64,000 bases of DNA, taken from contig NZ_FOSR01000002.1 in NCBI RefSeq assembly GCF_900114325.1, positions 248,001-312,000 of the forward strand, in the 5' to 3' direction. The translations under genes and the position numbers were made by a program. Under the pieces are notes generated by a model, which saw only the letters and a list, made by a program, of their open reading frames with translations, did no database searches and was not told where the DNA came from. Positions 1 to 8,109 of this stretch are shown in pieces. How positions within the stretch are numbered: position 1 is the stretch's first letter; each line of letters begins with the position of its first letter. Source of the DNA: Rhodanobacter glycinis. Its GTDB lineage: Bacteria; Pseudomonadota; Gammaproteobacteria; Xanthomonadales; Rhodanobacteraceae.

Positions 1-755
1 TGTTCCGGCCAGCGTGCAAGACGTTGCCGGGTGCGATCGAGTTTCGCCGTCTCTGCGGCCGTGGCCGTTTTCATGCTGGCGACCAGCGCCTTCACGCCTA
101 CATGACCGATACGCGCACTCGTCCACGCTTCGATACTGCTGCCGCCCCAGCTGCTGTTGACCAAACCTTGCGGCACATGGGTGCGCACCTGCATGTCGCG
201 TGCAAAGAACCAGCACACGGCGGAGAACTGGCCAACGGTCGACGGACTGGCCGCGACCCAGCTGCCGCCCTGCAGCCGTTTCAGCGGCGCGGTGGATGCG
301 GCGTGCGGAATCTTGAACTGGCGGATCGACGGATCGTTCGCCTTCGCTTCCTCGGCCGCGGCGTCGCGACCTTCGGAAACCATGAACTCCATGTTCGACT
401 GGCCCGAGCACAACCACACATCGCCGACCAGCACATCGCCGACCAGCACATCGCCGACGCGGCGATGCTGATACCCGTCGTCGACATCCAGTGCGTAGGG
501 GCCACCGGCCGGATGGGCCGGCAAGGTCGCATCCCAGCGTCCCTGCGCATCGGCGACCGCCACGACATGCCTGCCGTCGAAGCCCAGCTTCACCCGCGAC
601 CCCGGCGTGTCCCAGCCCCACACGCGCATCGGCTGGTCGCGCTGCAACACGGCGCCCGGCGAGAACAGTCGAGGCAATGTGAGCGTGGTGGCCTGCGTCG
701 CCAGCGGCAGCAGCGCGCCCAGGCTCAACGCGCCGGATAAAACGAGGCGCTTCAT
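1..755 (-). CDS. CE20-type sialate O-acetylesterase / xyloglucan acetylesterase, 3' part missing
   Basis: The first 251 codons are present; the C-terminus lies beyond the left window edge. The protein begins MKRLVLSGALSLGALLPLAT, a Sec signal peptide, followed by a beta-rich N-terminal domain. The SGNH/SASA signature LCSGQSNMEF lies at about residues 116-124, with catalytic Ser120 in GQSN, and SSWGGSSIEAW follows further on. Family knowledge: SASA/CE20 esterases remove acetyl groups from sugars, and a CE20 enzyme sits in the Xanthomonas xyloglucan locus. The start ATG overlaps the GH74 stop codon by four bases (ATGA), so the two are translationally coupled. A 15-base in-frame tandem repeat lies just before the catalytic motif. 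Xyloglucan specificity is inferred from context; a general sialate esterase is the alternative. Confidence 0.85.
   Translation of the reverse strand, partial: MKRLVLSGALSLGALLPLATQATTLTLPRLFSPGAVLQRDQPMRVWGWDTPGSRVKLGFDGRHVVAVADAQGRWDATLPAHPAGGPYALDVDDGYQHRRVGDVLVGDVLVGDVWLCSGQSNMEFMVSEGRDAAAEEAKANDPSIRQFKIPHAASTAPLKRLQGGSWVAASPSTVGQFSAVCWFFARDMQVRTHVPQGLVNSSWGGSSIEAWTSARIGHVGVKALVASMKTATAAETAKLDRTRQRLARWPE
417..458. repeat. 15-bp in-frame tandem repeat inside the esterase gene
   Basis: The unit CACATCGCCGACCAG occurs at 417-431 and 432-446, with a 12-base partial copy at 447-458. On the coding strand it gives GDVLV-GDVLV-GDVW directly before the GQSN motif. Related proteins usually have a single LVGDVW, so one unit is probably an extra copy. 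Confidence 0.85.
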
Positions 756-3001
756 GGTGCCGTTTCCATTGGTTCGCCATAGACAATGCCGCGCCCGCTG
801 GTGGCCAGATACACACGGCCGAACACGCGCGGGTCGCCGACAAGATGCGTAATGCGACCATAGCGATGCGCCGCATCATTGATGCGCTGCCAGTGGCCGC
901 CGTCATCGATGGAGCGGAAAATGCCCTGGTGTCCGTCAAGCCGGCCGGCCACGAACAAGGTCGACTCGTGCCGCCCTTGCGCAGGCTTGCCGAAACCGAA
1001 GGCATCCACACCGGTGAGGCCGGCAAAGCGTTGCTGCACGTTGCCGGCGTCATCGCCACGCAGCAACGGCAGATCACGCGCCGCGAGATAGAGCACGCCG
1101 GCCGCGTCCGGCACCGCCTGCAATTGCACGTGATCGTGGCCCTGCGCGGCTGCACCAAGGCGACCCCGAATCGGCCCGAATGTCACGCCGCCATCCTGGC
1201 TGGCAAACAATGCCCCGGTATGCGGATCGAACGCCGCAAGGCGCCGCGGATCGACGCGATCACCCACGACGACCACCGTGCCAGGCAGCCTCTGCACGGT
1301 CTGCCAGTGCCGGCCGAAATCGCGGGTGATATAGACGTGCCGCGCATGCCGCGGCGCCCACAGCACAGCGCTGCCATCGGCGGTGAGTGCAATGCTGCCG
1401 GCGCCGTCGCCGTCCGGCGGTTCGCTGGCGAAGGCCTGCCAGTGCCGGCCATCGTCATCGGACCAAGCCGCGCGCATGGCCGGCCCGAACGGTTCACGCA
1501 GGTAACCGCTGCGCACGATCAGTGTTGGACGCTGCCCCGCGTAGTCGATGCTTTCGCTGTTGGCATAGCGCGGCGGTGCCTGGAACTGCAACGGCGCCAC
1601 GGCAAGGTCGTCGTGCCGAAAACCGTCGAGATCGCCGATCGCGCTCAGCAAGTGCGCGCCCTGCGGCGGGCTGATCAGGCCCAGCGGCACGGTTTCCTCA
1701 AGCCCGCGATCCTGGAACCACCAGTGCACCTTGGCGCCAAGATCGAGCCGGCGCATGTCGCGCGAAGCCCAGATGCCGTAGCCGGTGACGAACATCACGT
1801 GGTCGGGATCGAATGGATCGATGGCCACGGTGGTCATCCAGTGCGGCGCATGCCCCACCGTCCATGCCGCACCGCTGTGATCGAACACCGAGTGCGCGAA
1901 GACCTCGGTCCAGTGCGCGCCGCGATCGGTACTGCGGAACAGCAGGTCGTGCGGCGTGTAGTGATGATGGGTGCTGGCGATCAACACCTTCGGATCGGAG
2001 GGGTCAACGGCCACATCGCCCCAGCCGAAGCCCGGCGGTTTGCCGTTGCCATGCAAGGGCGTGATGTCGGTCCAGTGGCCGCTGGACGACTGCCAGCGCC
2101 ACACGGCGCCGTCGTTCATGGTGTCCGGGCCTGGCTCGTCGCCATAGCTCAGGTAATAGTTGCCATCGGTGGCACGATGCATGTGGCTGGGCCGCAAGCC
2201 GACAGGCTGCCCCGGCACGGCGCTCCAGTGGCGCCCGCCGTCGACGGAACGGAACAGACTGGTCTGTCGGGTGGACACGCCGGCATAGAGCACCGGGGTC
2301 GGCGTACCGTGCCGGCCACTGGCCGGATCGAACACCACGAATACAATGCCGATGGGTTGCGTGCGCCACGTGTTACGCGCACTGGCCGACGACGAGGTTG
2401 CCACCGCCGGGAAGCTGTCGACCTTTGCCCAGTGCGCACCGTAATCATCGCTGCGCCACAGGCCGGCATCGGGTGAGCCAAGGAACAGAATGCGGCCATC
2501 GTTCGGATCGACCGCCAGGCGTTCGCCATTGCCACGCCCCAGCTCATTGCCGCCAAGCTTGAACGGCAGGTCAGTGCGCTCGAAATGACGTCCCTGGTCG
2601 TGCGAACGCAGGATCGCGGCATCGCCCGCCTGCGACGTGGTGTAGGTGCCCGCCGCCAGGTACAGGCGCTGCGGATCGGCGGGATCAAGTGCCAGGCTCT
2701 CGATACCCAGCAGATTCTCGTCCTTCGCCCCGATCCAGTCGGTCAGTGGTATCCAGCGCGCACGCGCCCGATCCCAGCGATACGCACCGCCCACGTCAGT
2801 GCGCGCATAGATCAGGCCGCGTACGGCAGGATGGAAGACCAGGCCACTGACATAGCCTCCGCCTTCGATACGCACGTTGCGCCAGCGATAGGACACACCA
2901 TGCGCCATGATTAAGGTCGTCGTGCATGCAAGCACGACGACCAGGAGAAACGTGCAACCGCCAAGCTTGGGGAGAGACCAGCGTCGCGTGAGTCGTTGCA
3001 T
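752..3001 (-). CDS. GH74 xyloglucan-specific endo-beta-1,4-glucanase
   Basis: A 749-residue secreted enzyme with an N-terminal hydrophobic signal segment (residues about 15-33). The GH74 hallmark YVSGLVFHP...LIYARTDVGGAYRWD starts near residue 50, and Asp69 corresponds to one of the two catalytic aspartates. The second region, AIGDLDGFRHDDL, places Asp457 as the likely partner. Several BNR/Asp-box style repeats (SDDYGAHW, SVDGGRHW, STDRGAHW, SDDDGRHW, SIDDGGHW) support a pair of seven-bladed propellers. GH74 enzymes cleave the beta-1,4-glucan backbone of xyloglucan outside the cell or in the periplasm. It lies 57 bases after the TBDT stop and overlaps the esterase start by four bases, so the three genes form an operon. 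No carbohydrate-binding module is visible. Confidence 0.93.
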   Translation of the reverse strand: MQRLTRRWSLPKLGGCTFLLVVVLACTTTLIMAHGVSYRWRNVRIEGGGYVSGLVFHPAVRGLIYARTDVGGAYRWDRARARWIPLTDWIGAKDENLLGIESLALDPADPQRLYLAAGTYTTSQAGDAAILRSHDQGRHFERTDLPFKLGGNELGRGNGERLAVDPNDGRILFLGSPDAGLWRSDDYGAHWAKVDSFPAVATSSSASARNTWRTQPIGIVFVVFDPASGRHGTPTPVLYAGVSTRQTSLFRSVDGGRHWSAVPGQPVGLRPSHMHRATDGNYYLSYGDEPGPDTMNDGAVWRWQSSSGHWTDITPLHGNGKPPGFGWGDVAVDPSDPKVLIASTHHHYTPHDLLFRSTDRGAHWTEVFAHSVFDHSGAAWTVGHAPHWMTTVAIDPFDPDHVMFVTGYGIWASRDMRRLDLGAKVHWWFQDRGLEETVPLGLISPPQGAHLLSAIGDLDGFRHDDLAVAPLQFQAPPRYANSESIDYAGQRPTLIVRSGYLREPFGPAMRAAWSDDDGRHWQAFASEPPDGDGAGSIALTADGSAVLWAPRHARHVYITRDFGRHWQTVQRLPGTVVVVGDRVDPRRLAAFDPHTGALFASQDGGVTFGPIRGRLGAAAQGHDHVQLQAVPDAAGVLYLAARDLPLLRGDDAGNVQQRFAGLTGVDAFGFGKPAQGRHESTLFVAGRLDGHQGIFRSIDDGGHWQRINDAAHRYGRITHLVGDPRVFGRVYLATSGRGIVYGEPMETAP

Positions 3002-3058
3002 CGTTCTTCCATTCGTTGCGTGCCGGCCTCCCCGAGGTGGCCGACACCGGACACTTCA

Positions 3059-5899
3059 TCAGAAGCTCAACTGGGCCTTCAGGCTGAGCATGCGGTCATT
3101 GATCTGCACGTCACGCGGAAGCGTGTCGAGGCCGAAGTTCGTGGCTCGCTTGGTGTTGGTCAGGTTCACCGCCGCCGCGGTCAGCGAGAAGTCGCGGGTG
3201 AAGTGATACGTCACCGACGCGTCCACCTGGCCGAAGGCCTTGTCGTAGATCGGCAGGCTACCGGTACCGTTGCCCTGGGTCGTTTCCACCCACTGGCTGC
3301 GCCAGTTGTAGGCGACGCGAGCCGAGATCGGCCCCTTCTCGTACATCAGGATCAGGTTGTAGCTGTTCTTCGACAGGCCTTCCAGCGGAACCAGCAGCGG
3401 ATTGCCCGACGTATCATAGGCGTCCGGACTTGGCGCCTTGCTGTACACGTAGGTGTAATTGGCCTGCACGCCCAATCCGTCGAAGGGCGACGGCAGGAAA
3501 TCGAAGAAGGTCTGGTAACCCGCTTCGGCACCCTTGATCACGCCGTTCTTGCCGTTCACCAGGCTGCTGATGGCGTAATTGTGGAGCACGCCGAGCTGGT
3601 CGATCTCGGGCTTTTCAAGCGTAACCGTCTGTACGAAACCGTCCACGCTCTTGTAGAACAGGCCGCCGTACAACAGTTGCGATGGCGACATGTACCATTC
3701 CAGCGAGGTGTCGTACTGTTTCGCCGTCATCGGCTTCAGATACGGGTTGCCACCCGCCGTGCCGGTGTAGGCATTGACGCCGGTGGTGGCATCCGGCGTA
3801 CTCAACTGCAACATCGGATTGAGCTGATCGAAAGTCGGCCGCGACAACGCTTTCGATGCGGCGAAGCGCCACTGCAGCTTGTCGGTCAGATGGAAAGTGA
3901 GGTTGAGGCTGGGCAGGAACGAGTTGTAGGACTGGCCCACGTTCAACGGCAAGGTTTCACCCAGCGAGTTCACCAGCGCACCGTCTGAACTGAGCTTGGT
4001 GTGGACGGCACGAATACCGATGTTGCCGTCGTACGGAATGCTGCCGATCTGGCTGCCGAACGTGATCAGGCCGTAGCCACCATAGGTGTTCTGGCCCTGG
4101 TTGTTGATGCCCGTGGCGGGATAGCTGAGCGGCGTGTTCTCGCCGAACATCGACAGCGAGTTGACGTAGTCGAACAGCAACGCGGGATTCGGCGTGATGG
4201 TGGAACCGAACGTGTCGGCATTGCCGTGGAAGAAGTCGCCGTACGTCTTGATCACCGCCGCCGACGCCGGATAATTGGAAAGCGGCTGGCCGATGTAGAC
4301 GAAGCGATAACCCGAATCCTCGGTCTCGGCGGTGCGATGGGTGGTGCGCACGCCGAACTTGATCGACTGGAAGAAATCGCCGCCCAGCGTGTACTCGCCA
4401 TCGGCCCGCCACGCGAATTCGCGCCCCGTGGCGTTGGTCTTGTCATCCAGCAGATAGCCGAACGTGTTGTTGGCCGGATTGGTTGTGTAGGCCGTGTCCA
4501 CTTTCAGCACCGGCAGGCTGCCGCTGATGTCCTGATAGAGATACGGCGTCGTGCTGCTGGTATTGAGGATGTAGCGAAAGGTGTTGGTCTTCGCCGTGAT
4601 GTACTGGAAATCGGTCTTCAGCGTGAGGTTGTTGGTCGCGTTCCACGAAGCACCCCAGGTGTAGTCCGTGGTGATCGAGTGCCGCGTGGTCAGGCTGCTG
4701 TTGGAGGCGACGGGAATCCCTGCCGTGGTCACTCCGTTCGGATCGGGATTGCCATCGGCACCCAGTGTGCCCGTGCCATCAAACGTGCCACTGAGGAAGT
4801 TGCCGCTGGGACCGAACGCGTACGGCTTGCTCGTATCCAGGACGATCGGCGTGGTGCCGGTATAGGCAAAATACGAGTAGTCGTTCCACTGGAAGTGGTA
4901 GTCCGAGCGTACCGCCTGCGCGTACAGCTGCAGGTCATTGTTGGGGCGCCACTGCAACGCGATGACGCTGCCCATGCGACGACGTTCACCCACGGTCTCA
5001 CCGACGCCGCCGCCATGCGGAACCTCGAGCGTCTGACCGGCGTAGTTCGGATAATTGGCATACGCGCCGCCGGAACCCGCCTGTATGGCATAGAAAGGTT
5101 CGGTCGAGATGACGTCCTGACGGAATGCGTGCTTCTGATAGGCCAGGTCCACCAGCAAGCCGAATTCACCGGCGCTGGTATGCCAGCGGTTGCTGTACAG
5201 CACCGAGGCGGAAGGCTTGTTTTTCTTGGCCAGGTCGGCGTAATCGTCCTCGGCACTGATCGCGAATTTCTGCCCCTTGAAATCGAATGGCATGTGCGTG
5301 CGCAGGTTGACCGTGCCACCGATGCCACCTTCGATCATCTCCGCCGAAGGGTTCTTGTACACGTCGATGCCGGCCAGCAATTCGGCGGGCACGTCCTCGA
5401 AGCTCAGTGTGTCGCCGCCGTTGGCGGTAAAGCTGTCGCCGCCATTGATTTCGGTGCGCACCTGGGTCAGGCCGCGAATGGCGATGCTGCTGCCCTCGCC
5501 GTAGTTACGATCGATCTGGACGCCGGAAATGCGTTGCAATGCCTCGGCCACGTTGTTGTCAGGCAACTTGCCGATGTCTTCGGCCACGACCGAATCCACG
5601 ATCTGGTCGGCGTTCTCCTTCCGCGATATCGCCGACTCCATACTCGCGCGTACGCCGATGACCTGCACCGCAGCCATCTCGGTGGGTTTCTGCTTGTCGT
5701 GCTTGCTCTTGCCGGTCGCCGGGGTCGCATTGGTTTGCGCGGTACCGCCAGTCGCCGCCGTCGTGTCATCTTGAGTCGTGGTGCTTTGCTGCGCATGCGC
5801 AACCGCCGGCCCATACATCAACACCAGGCCCAGTGCGATCGCGGCAGACAAGCGCGCCAGCGGCCGGCCCGCAGTCTTTTCGTGCAATCGTTCGATCAT
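3059..5899 (-). CDS. TonB-dependent receptor 1 of the xyloglucan-type locus
   Basis: The 946-residue product begins at the ATG at 5899, preceded by GGGGGAGAG; the open frame extends 39 codons further but without a better ribosome site. A signal peptide ends near AHA (residues 34-36). The plug follows (VQVIGVRASMESAISRKENADQIVDSVVAEDIGKLPDNNVAEAL in outline, then GVQIDRNYG, IRGL, GGIGGTVNLRT). The rest is an outer-membrane barrel ending in LKAQLSF with a terminal Phe. It fits the large Xanthomonas/Caulobacter class of carbohydrate TBDTs. It would import xyloglucan oligosaccharides using TonB energy. It is the first gene of the operon with GH74 and the esterase. Its signal-peptide region is nearly identical in pattern to that of the TBDT at 8110-11088, which suggests duplication. 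Confidence 0.93.
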   Translation of the reverse strand: MIERLHEKTAGRPLARLSAAIALGLVLMYGPAVAHAQQSTTTQDDTTAATGGTAQTNATPATGKSKHDKQKPTEMAAVQVIGVRASMESAISRKENADQIVDSVVAEDIGKLPDNNVAEALQRISGVQIDRNYGEGSSIAIRGLTQVRTEINGGDSFTANGGDTLSFEDVPAELLAGIDVYKNPSAEMIEGGIGGTVNLRTHMPFDFKGQKFAISAEDDYADLAKKNKPSASVLYSNRWHTSAGEFGLLVDLAYQKHAFRQDVISTEPFYAIQAGSGGAYANYPNYAGQTLEVPHGGGVGETVGERRRMGSVIALQWRPNNDLQLYAQAVRSDYHFQWNDYSYFAYTGTTPIVLDTSKPYAFGPSGNFLSGTFDGTGTLGADGNPDPNGVTTAGIPVASNSSLTTRHSITTDYTWGASWNATNNLTLKTDFQYITAKTNTFRYILNTSSTTPYLYQDISGSLPVLKVDTAYTTNPANNTFGYLLDDKTNATGREFAWRADGEYTLGGDFFQSIKFGVRTTHRTAETEDSGYRFVYIGQPLSNYPASAAVIKTYGDFFHGNADTFGSTITPNPALLFDYVNSLSMFGENTPLSYPATGINNQGQNTYGGYGLITFGSQIGSIPYDGNIGIRAVHTKLSSDGALVNSLGETLPLNVGQSYNSFLPSLNLTFHLTDKLQWRFAASKALSRPTFDQLNPMLQLSTPDATTGVNAYTGTAGGNPYLKPMTAKQYDTSLEWYMSPSQLLYGGLFYKSVDGFVQTVTLEKPEIDQLGVLHNYAISSLVNGKNGVIKGAEAGYQTFFDFLPSPFDGLGVQANYTYVYSKAPSPDAYDTSGNPLLVPLEGLSKNSYNLILMYEKGPISARVAYNWRSQWVETTQGNGTGSLPIYDKAFGQVDASVTYHFTRDFSLTAAAVNLTNTKRATNFGLDTLPRDVQINDRMLSLKAQLSF

Positions 5900-6067
5900 G
5901 GTTCTCTCCCCCACATCGTCAGTTCGCGGACCTGGGTACATTCCCGGCCCTGTTGTCAGATTGGATTCCCGGCTTCGTGGCTGCCGTGGCGGTAACCGTG
6001 CCTTCGTTCCGTTCATGCCTTCCCCACGCGGGGATCAATGCATGCTGAAGCGATGCGAGTGGAATGC

Positions 6068-6155
6068 ACAATTACGAAATCGAGTGTGGCCGGTAACGTT
6101 TATTCATATGCGTTCGCCACATCATCCCCGGAAAGATGTACGGGCCTGCTAGATT
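6068..6155. promoter_or_regulatory. divergent promoter/operator element, copy 1
   Basis: This is the core of the 310-base gap between the TBDT (leftward) and the GH29 gene (rightward). It contains ACAATTACGAAA, then after a fixed spacer GGTAACGTTTATTCATATGCG. The same pattern with no gaps occurs at 11248-11335. For the leftward gene, TTACCG (6096-6091) and TAATTG (6074-6069), 16 bases apart, could be -35/-10 boxes. GGTAACGTTTAT resembles a LacI-family half-palindrome overlapping the -35. TAGATT at 6150-6155 may be the rightward -10; copy 2 has TAGTTT at exactly the same offset. Box assignments are inference. Confidence 0.6.
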
Positions 6156-6209
6156 TTCCATGCCTCGTCGCATGCCGCGCCAGGCCGATTCCAACAGCCC
6201 GGGGGGCGA

Positions 6210-7868
6210 ATGCAAACCCAGTCCTTTCCTTGCCCACGGCTGGTTCGCCATGGCCTGTTCGCCTGCATGGCCCTGTCGCTATACGCGCCCCTCGCCCAGG
6301 CGAACAAGGCCTCCGCACCCACCGCATCGACGCTGACTCAGGAACAGGCCGACCTGCGCTGGCAACAGGCAATGCGACGTTTCGACCCGGCGCGGCACGC
6401 CATGCTCGATACGGTGGCGCAGGGTGCTGCACAGGGACCGTTCCACCCGGACTGGGCCTCGCTGCGCGCCTATCGTGCGCCGGCATGGTTTGCGAACGCC
6501 AAGTTCGGCATCTTCGTGCATTGGGGCGTCTACTCGGTACCGGCGTTTGCCAACGAATGGTATCCACGCAACATGTACGACCAGCGCACGCGCGAATATG
6601 CGCACCAGGTCGCCACGCACGGCTCGCTGGCCCATTTCGGCTACAAGGACTACATCCCGCTGTTCAAGGCCGAGCATTGGGATCCTGCCCGCTGGGCGGC
6701 GCTGTTCCGTGCGGCGGGCGCACGCTATGTGGTGGGCGTGGCCGAACACTCCGACGGCTTCGCCATGTACAACTCGAAACTGTCCGACTGGACCTCGGTG
6801 AAGATGGGGCCGCACCGCGACGTGATCGGTGAGCTGGGCAAGGCCGTGCATGCCGATGGCCTGCGCTTCGGCGTTTCCTCGCACACCGCCGAGAACGACT
6901 GGTTCTTCCACCATGGCCGGGAAATCGACTCGGACGTCAACGACCCGCGTTACGCCGGCCTCTATGGCCCGGCTGTTGCCCAGTTGCCGGGCCCGCATGA
7001 CCCGGCCGACCAGGACCTGGCCGACGACTGGACTTACGTCTCGCAAGCCTGGGTGAACGACTGGCTGGCACGCACTGCCGAACTGGAGAAGTACTACCAC
7101 CCCGACCTGATCTACCTCGACTGGTGGGTCGGCCAGCCCGCCTTCCGGCTGGCACTGCCCAAGCTGCTCGCCTACTACTACAACGACGGCGCGCGTCGCG
7201 GTGGCGTGGTGCTCACCTACAAGCTCAAGGCGCTGGCTGATGGCAGCGCCACCCTGGACGTGGAACGCGGCCAGCTCGGCGCGATCCGCGCACAACCGTG
7301 GCAGACCGATACCACGATCAGTCGCAGTTCGTGGGGCTACGTGAAACACGACAGCTACCGAGGCGCCAACGAGATCCTGCAACTGCTCGCCGACGTGGTC
7401 AGCAAGAACGGCAACCTGCTGCTGGACATCGGCCCGCGTCCGGACGGCACCATCGTGCAGCAGGAACAGGACGTGCTGCGCCAGATCGGCGCATGGCTGC
7501 ACGTGAATGGGGCGGCCATCTACGGCAGTCGGCCGTGGCGCGTTTTCGGTGATGGTCCCACCACGCAAGCTGCCGGCGCGTTTCAGGAAAAGCAGGCCAA
7601 GCCCTACACGTGGCGAGACTTCCGCTTCACGCGGAACCACGGGCATGTGTATGCGATCGAACTCGGCTGGCCGAATGGCGGCACCGTCACCATCGGCGCA
7701 ATCAAACCGGCCGATGGCGTGCGCAACGTGCGCCTGCTCGGCTCCAGCGAGCCGGTCAATTGGCAGAGCTCGCCAAAGGGTTTGGTCATCCATCCCGGCA
7801 AGCGCCCGTCCGGGCCAGCCACCTATGTCTACGAGATCGATCTCGCGAGCGCCGGCACCAACCACTGA
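6210..7868 (+). CDS. GH29 alpha-L-fucosidase
   Basis: A 552-residue secreted enzyme with a signal peptide ending near LAQA (about residue 31). GH29 motifs are clear: WFANAKFGIFVHWGVYSVPAF near residues 90-110, a strand RYVVGVAEHSDGFAMY in place of the usual KHHDGF, GVSSHTAENDWFF, and YLDWW with Asp304 as the expected nucleophile. SKNGNLLLDIGPRPDG is the typical end of the catalytic barrel, followed by a small C-terminal beta domain. The reaction is hydrolysis of terminal alpha-L-fucose, such as on fucosylated galactosyl side chains of xyloglucan. GGGGGG precedes the start by a few bases. It is divergent from the TBDT operon and shares its control region. The Xanthomonas locus uses a GH95 fucosidase, so GH29 here would be a different enzyme for the same role. 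Confidence 0.93.
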   Translation: MQTQSFPCPRLVRHGLFACMALSLYAPLAQANKASAPTASTLTQEQADLRWQQAMRRFDPARHAMLDTVAQGAAQGPFHPDWASLRAYRAPAWFANAKFGIFVHWGVYSVPAFANEWYPRNMYDQRTREYAHQVATHGSLAHFGYKDYIPLFKAEHWDPARWAALFRAAGARYVVGVAEHSDGFAMYNSKLSDWTSVKMGPHRDVIGELGKAVHADGLRFGVSSHTAENDWFFHHGREIDSDVNDPRYAGLYGPAVAQLPGPHDPADQDLADDWTYVSQAWVNDWLARTAELEKYYHPDLIYLDWWVGQPAFRLALPKLLAYYYNDGARRGGVVLTYKLKALADGSATLDVERGQLGAIRAQPWQTDTTISRSSWGYVKHDSYRGANEILQLLADVVSKNGNLLLDIGPRPDGTIVQQEQDVLRQIGAWLHVNGAAIYGSRPWRVFGDGPTTQAAGAFQEKQAKPYTWRDFRFTRNHGHVYAIELGWPNGGTVTIGAIKPADGVRNVRLLGSSEPVNWQSSPKGLVIHPGKRPSGPATYVYEIDLASAGTNH

Positions 7869-8039
7869 AATCTTGCGCCGACCCGGCGGTGCCCCGGGCG
7901 TCCGCTACAAGCGAATTCCACACACACCGTCGCCTGCATCGGGGCACGTGATCCCGTTCGTCGATGTCGCCCGGCAACCGCCTCCGTTCCGTCCGATCCG
8001 CGCGCCGAAACCGGATCGACCGTGACGAGGCTTTCGTGC

Positions 8040-8075
8040 GGAGGCAGGGCAGCCAGCGCTGGCCACCCTGCCTCC
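8040..8075. terminator. hairpin between convergent GH29 and TBDT 2
   Basis: Arms GGAGGCAGGG (8040-8049) and CCCTGCCTCC (8066-8075) are perfectly complementary and enclose the palindrome GCCAGCGCTGGC. It lies between two convergent genes and has no clear U-tract, so it may act as a bidirectional terminator or 3' stabilising structure. Confidence 0.6.
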
Positions 8076-8109
8076 TGCCAGAATCCACCCGATGCTTCAG
8101 GCGTCGCGA

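Noticed and set aside
417-458. CRISPR-like repeat
   Set aside because: Units are contiguous 15-mers without spacers and lie inside a coding frame.
845-2476. Long plus-strand open frame opposite GH74
   Set aside because: Low-complexity Arg/Ala/Gly-rich translation without domains; an artefact of high GC opposite a clear GH74 gene.
4001-5995. 664-codon plus-strand open frame opposite TBDT 1
   Set aside because: No family motif or ribosome site; the minus-strand TBDT accounts for the sequence.
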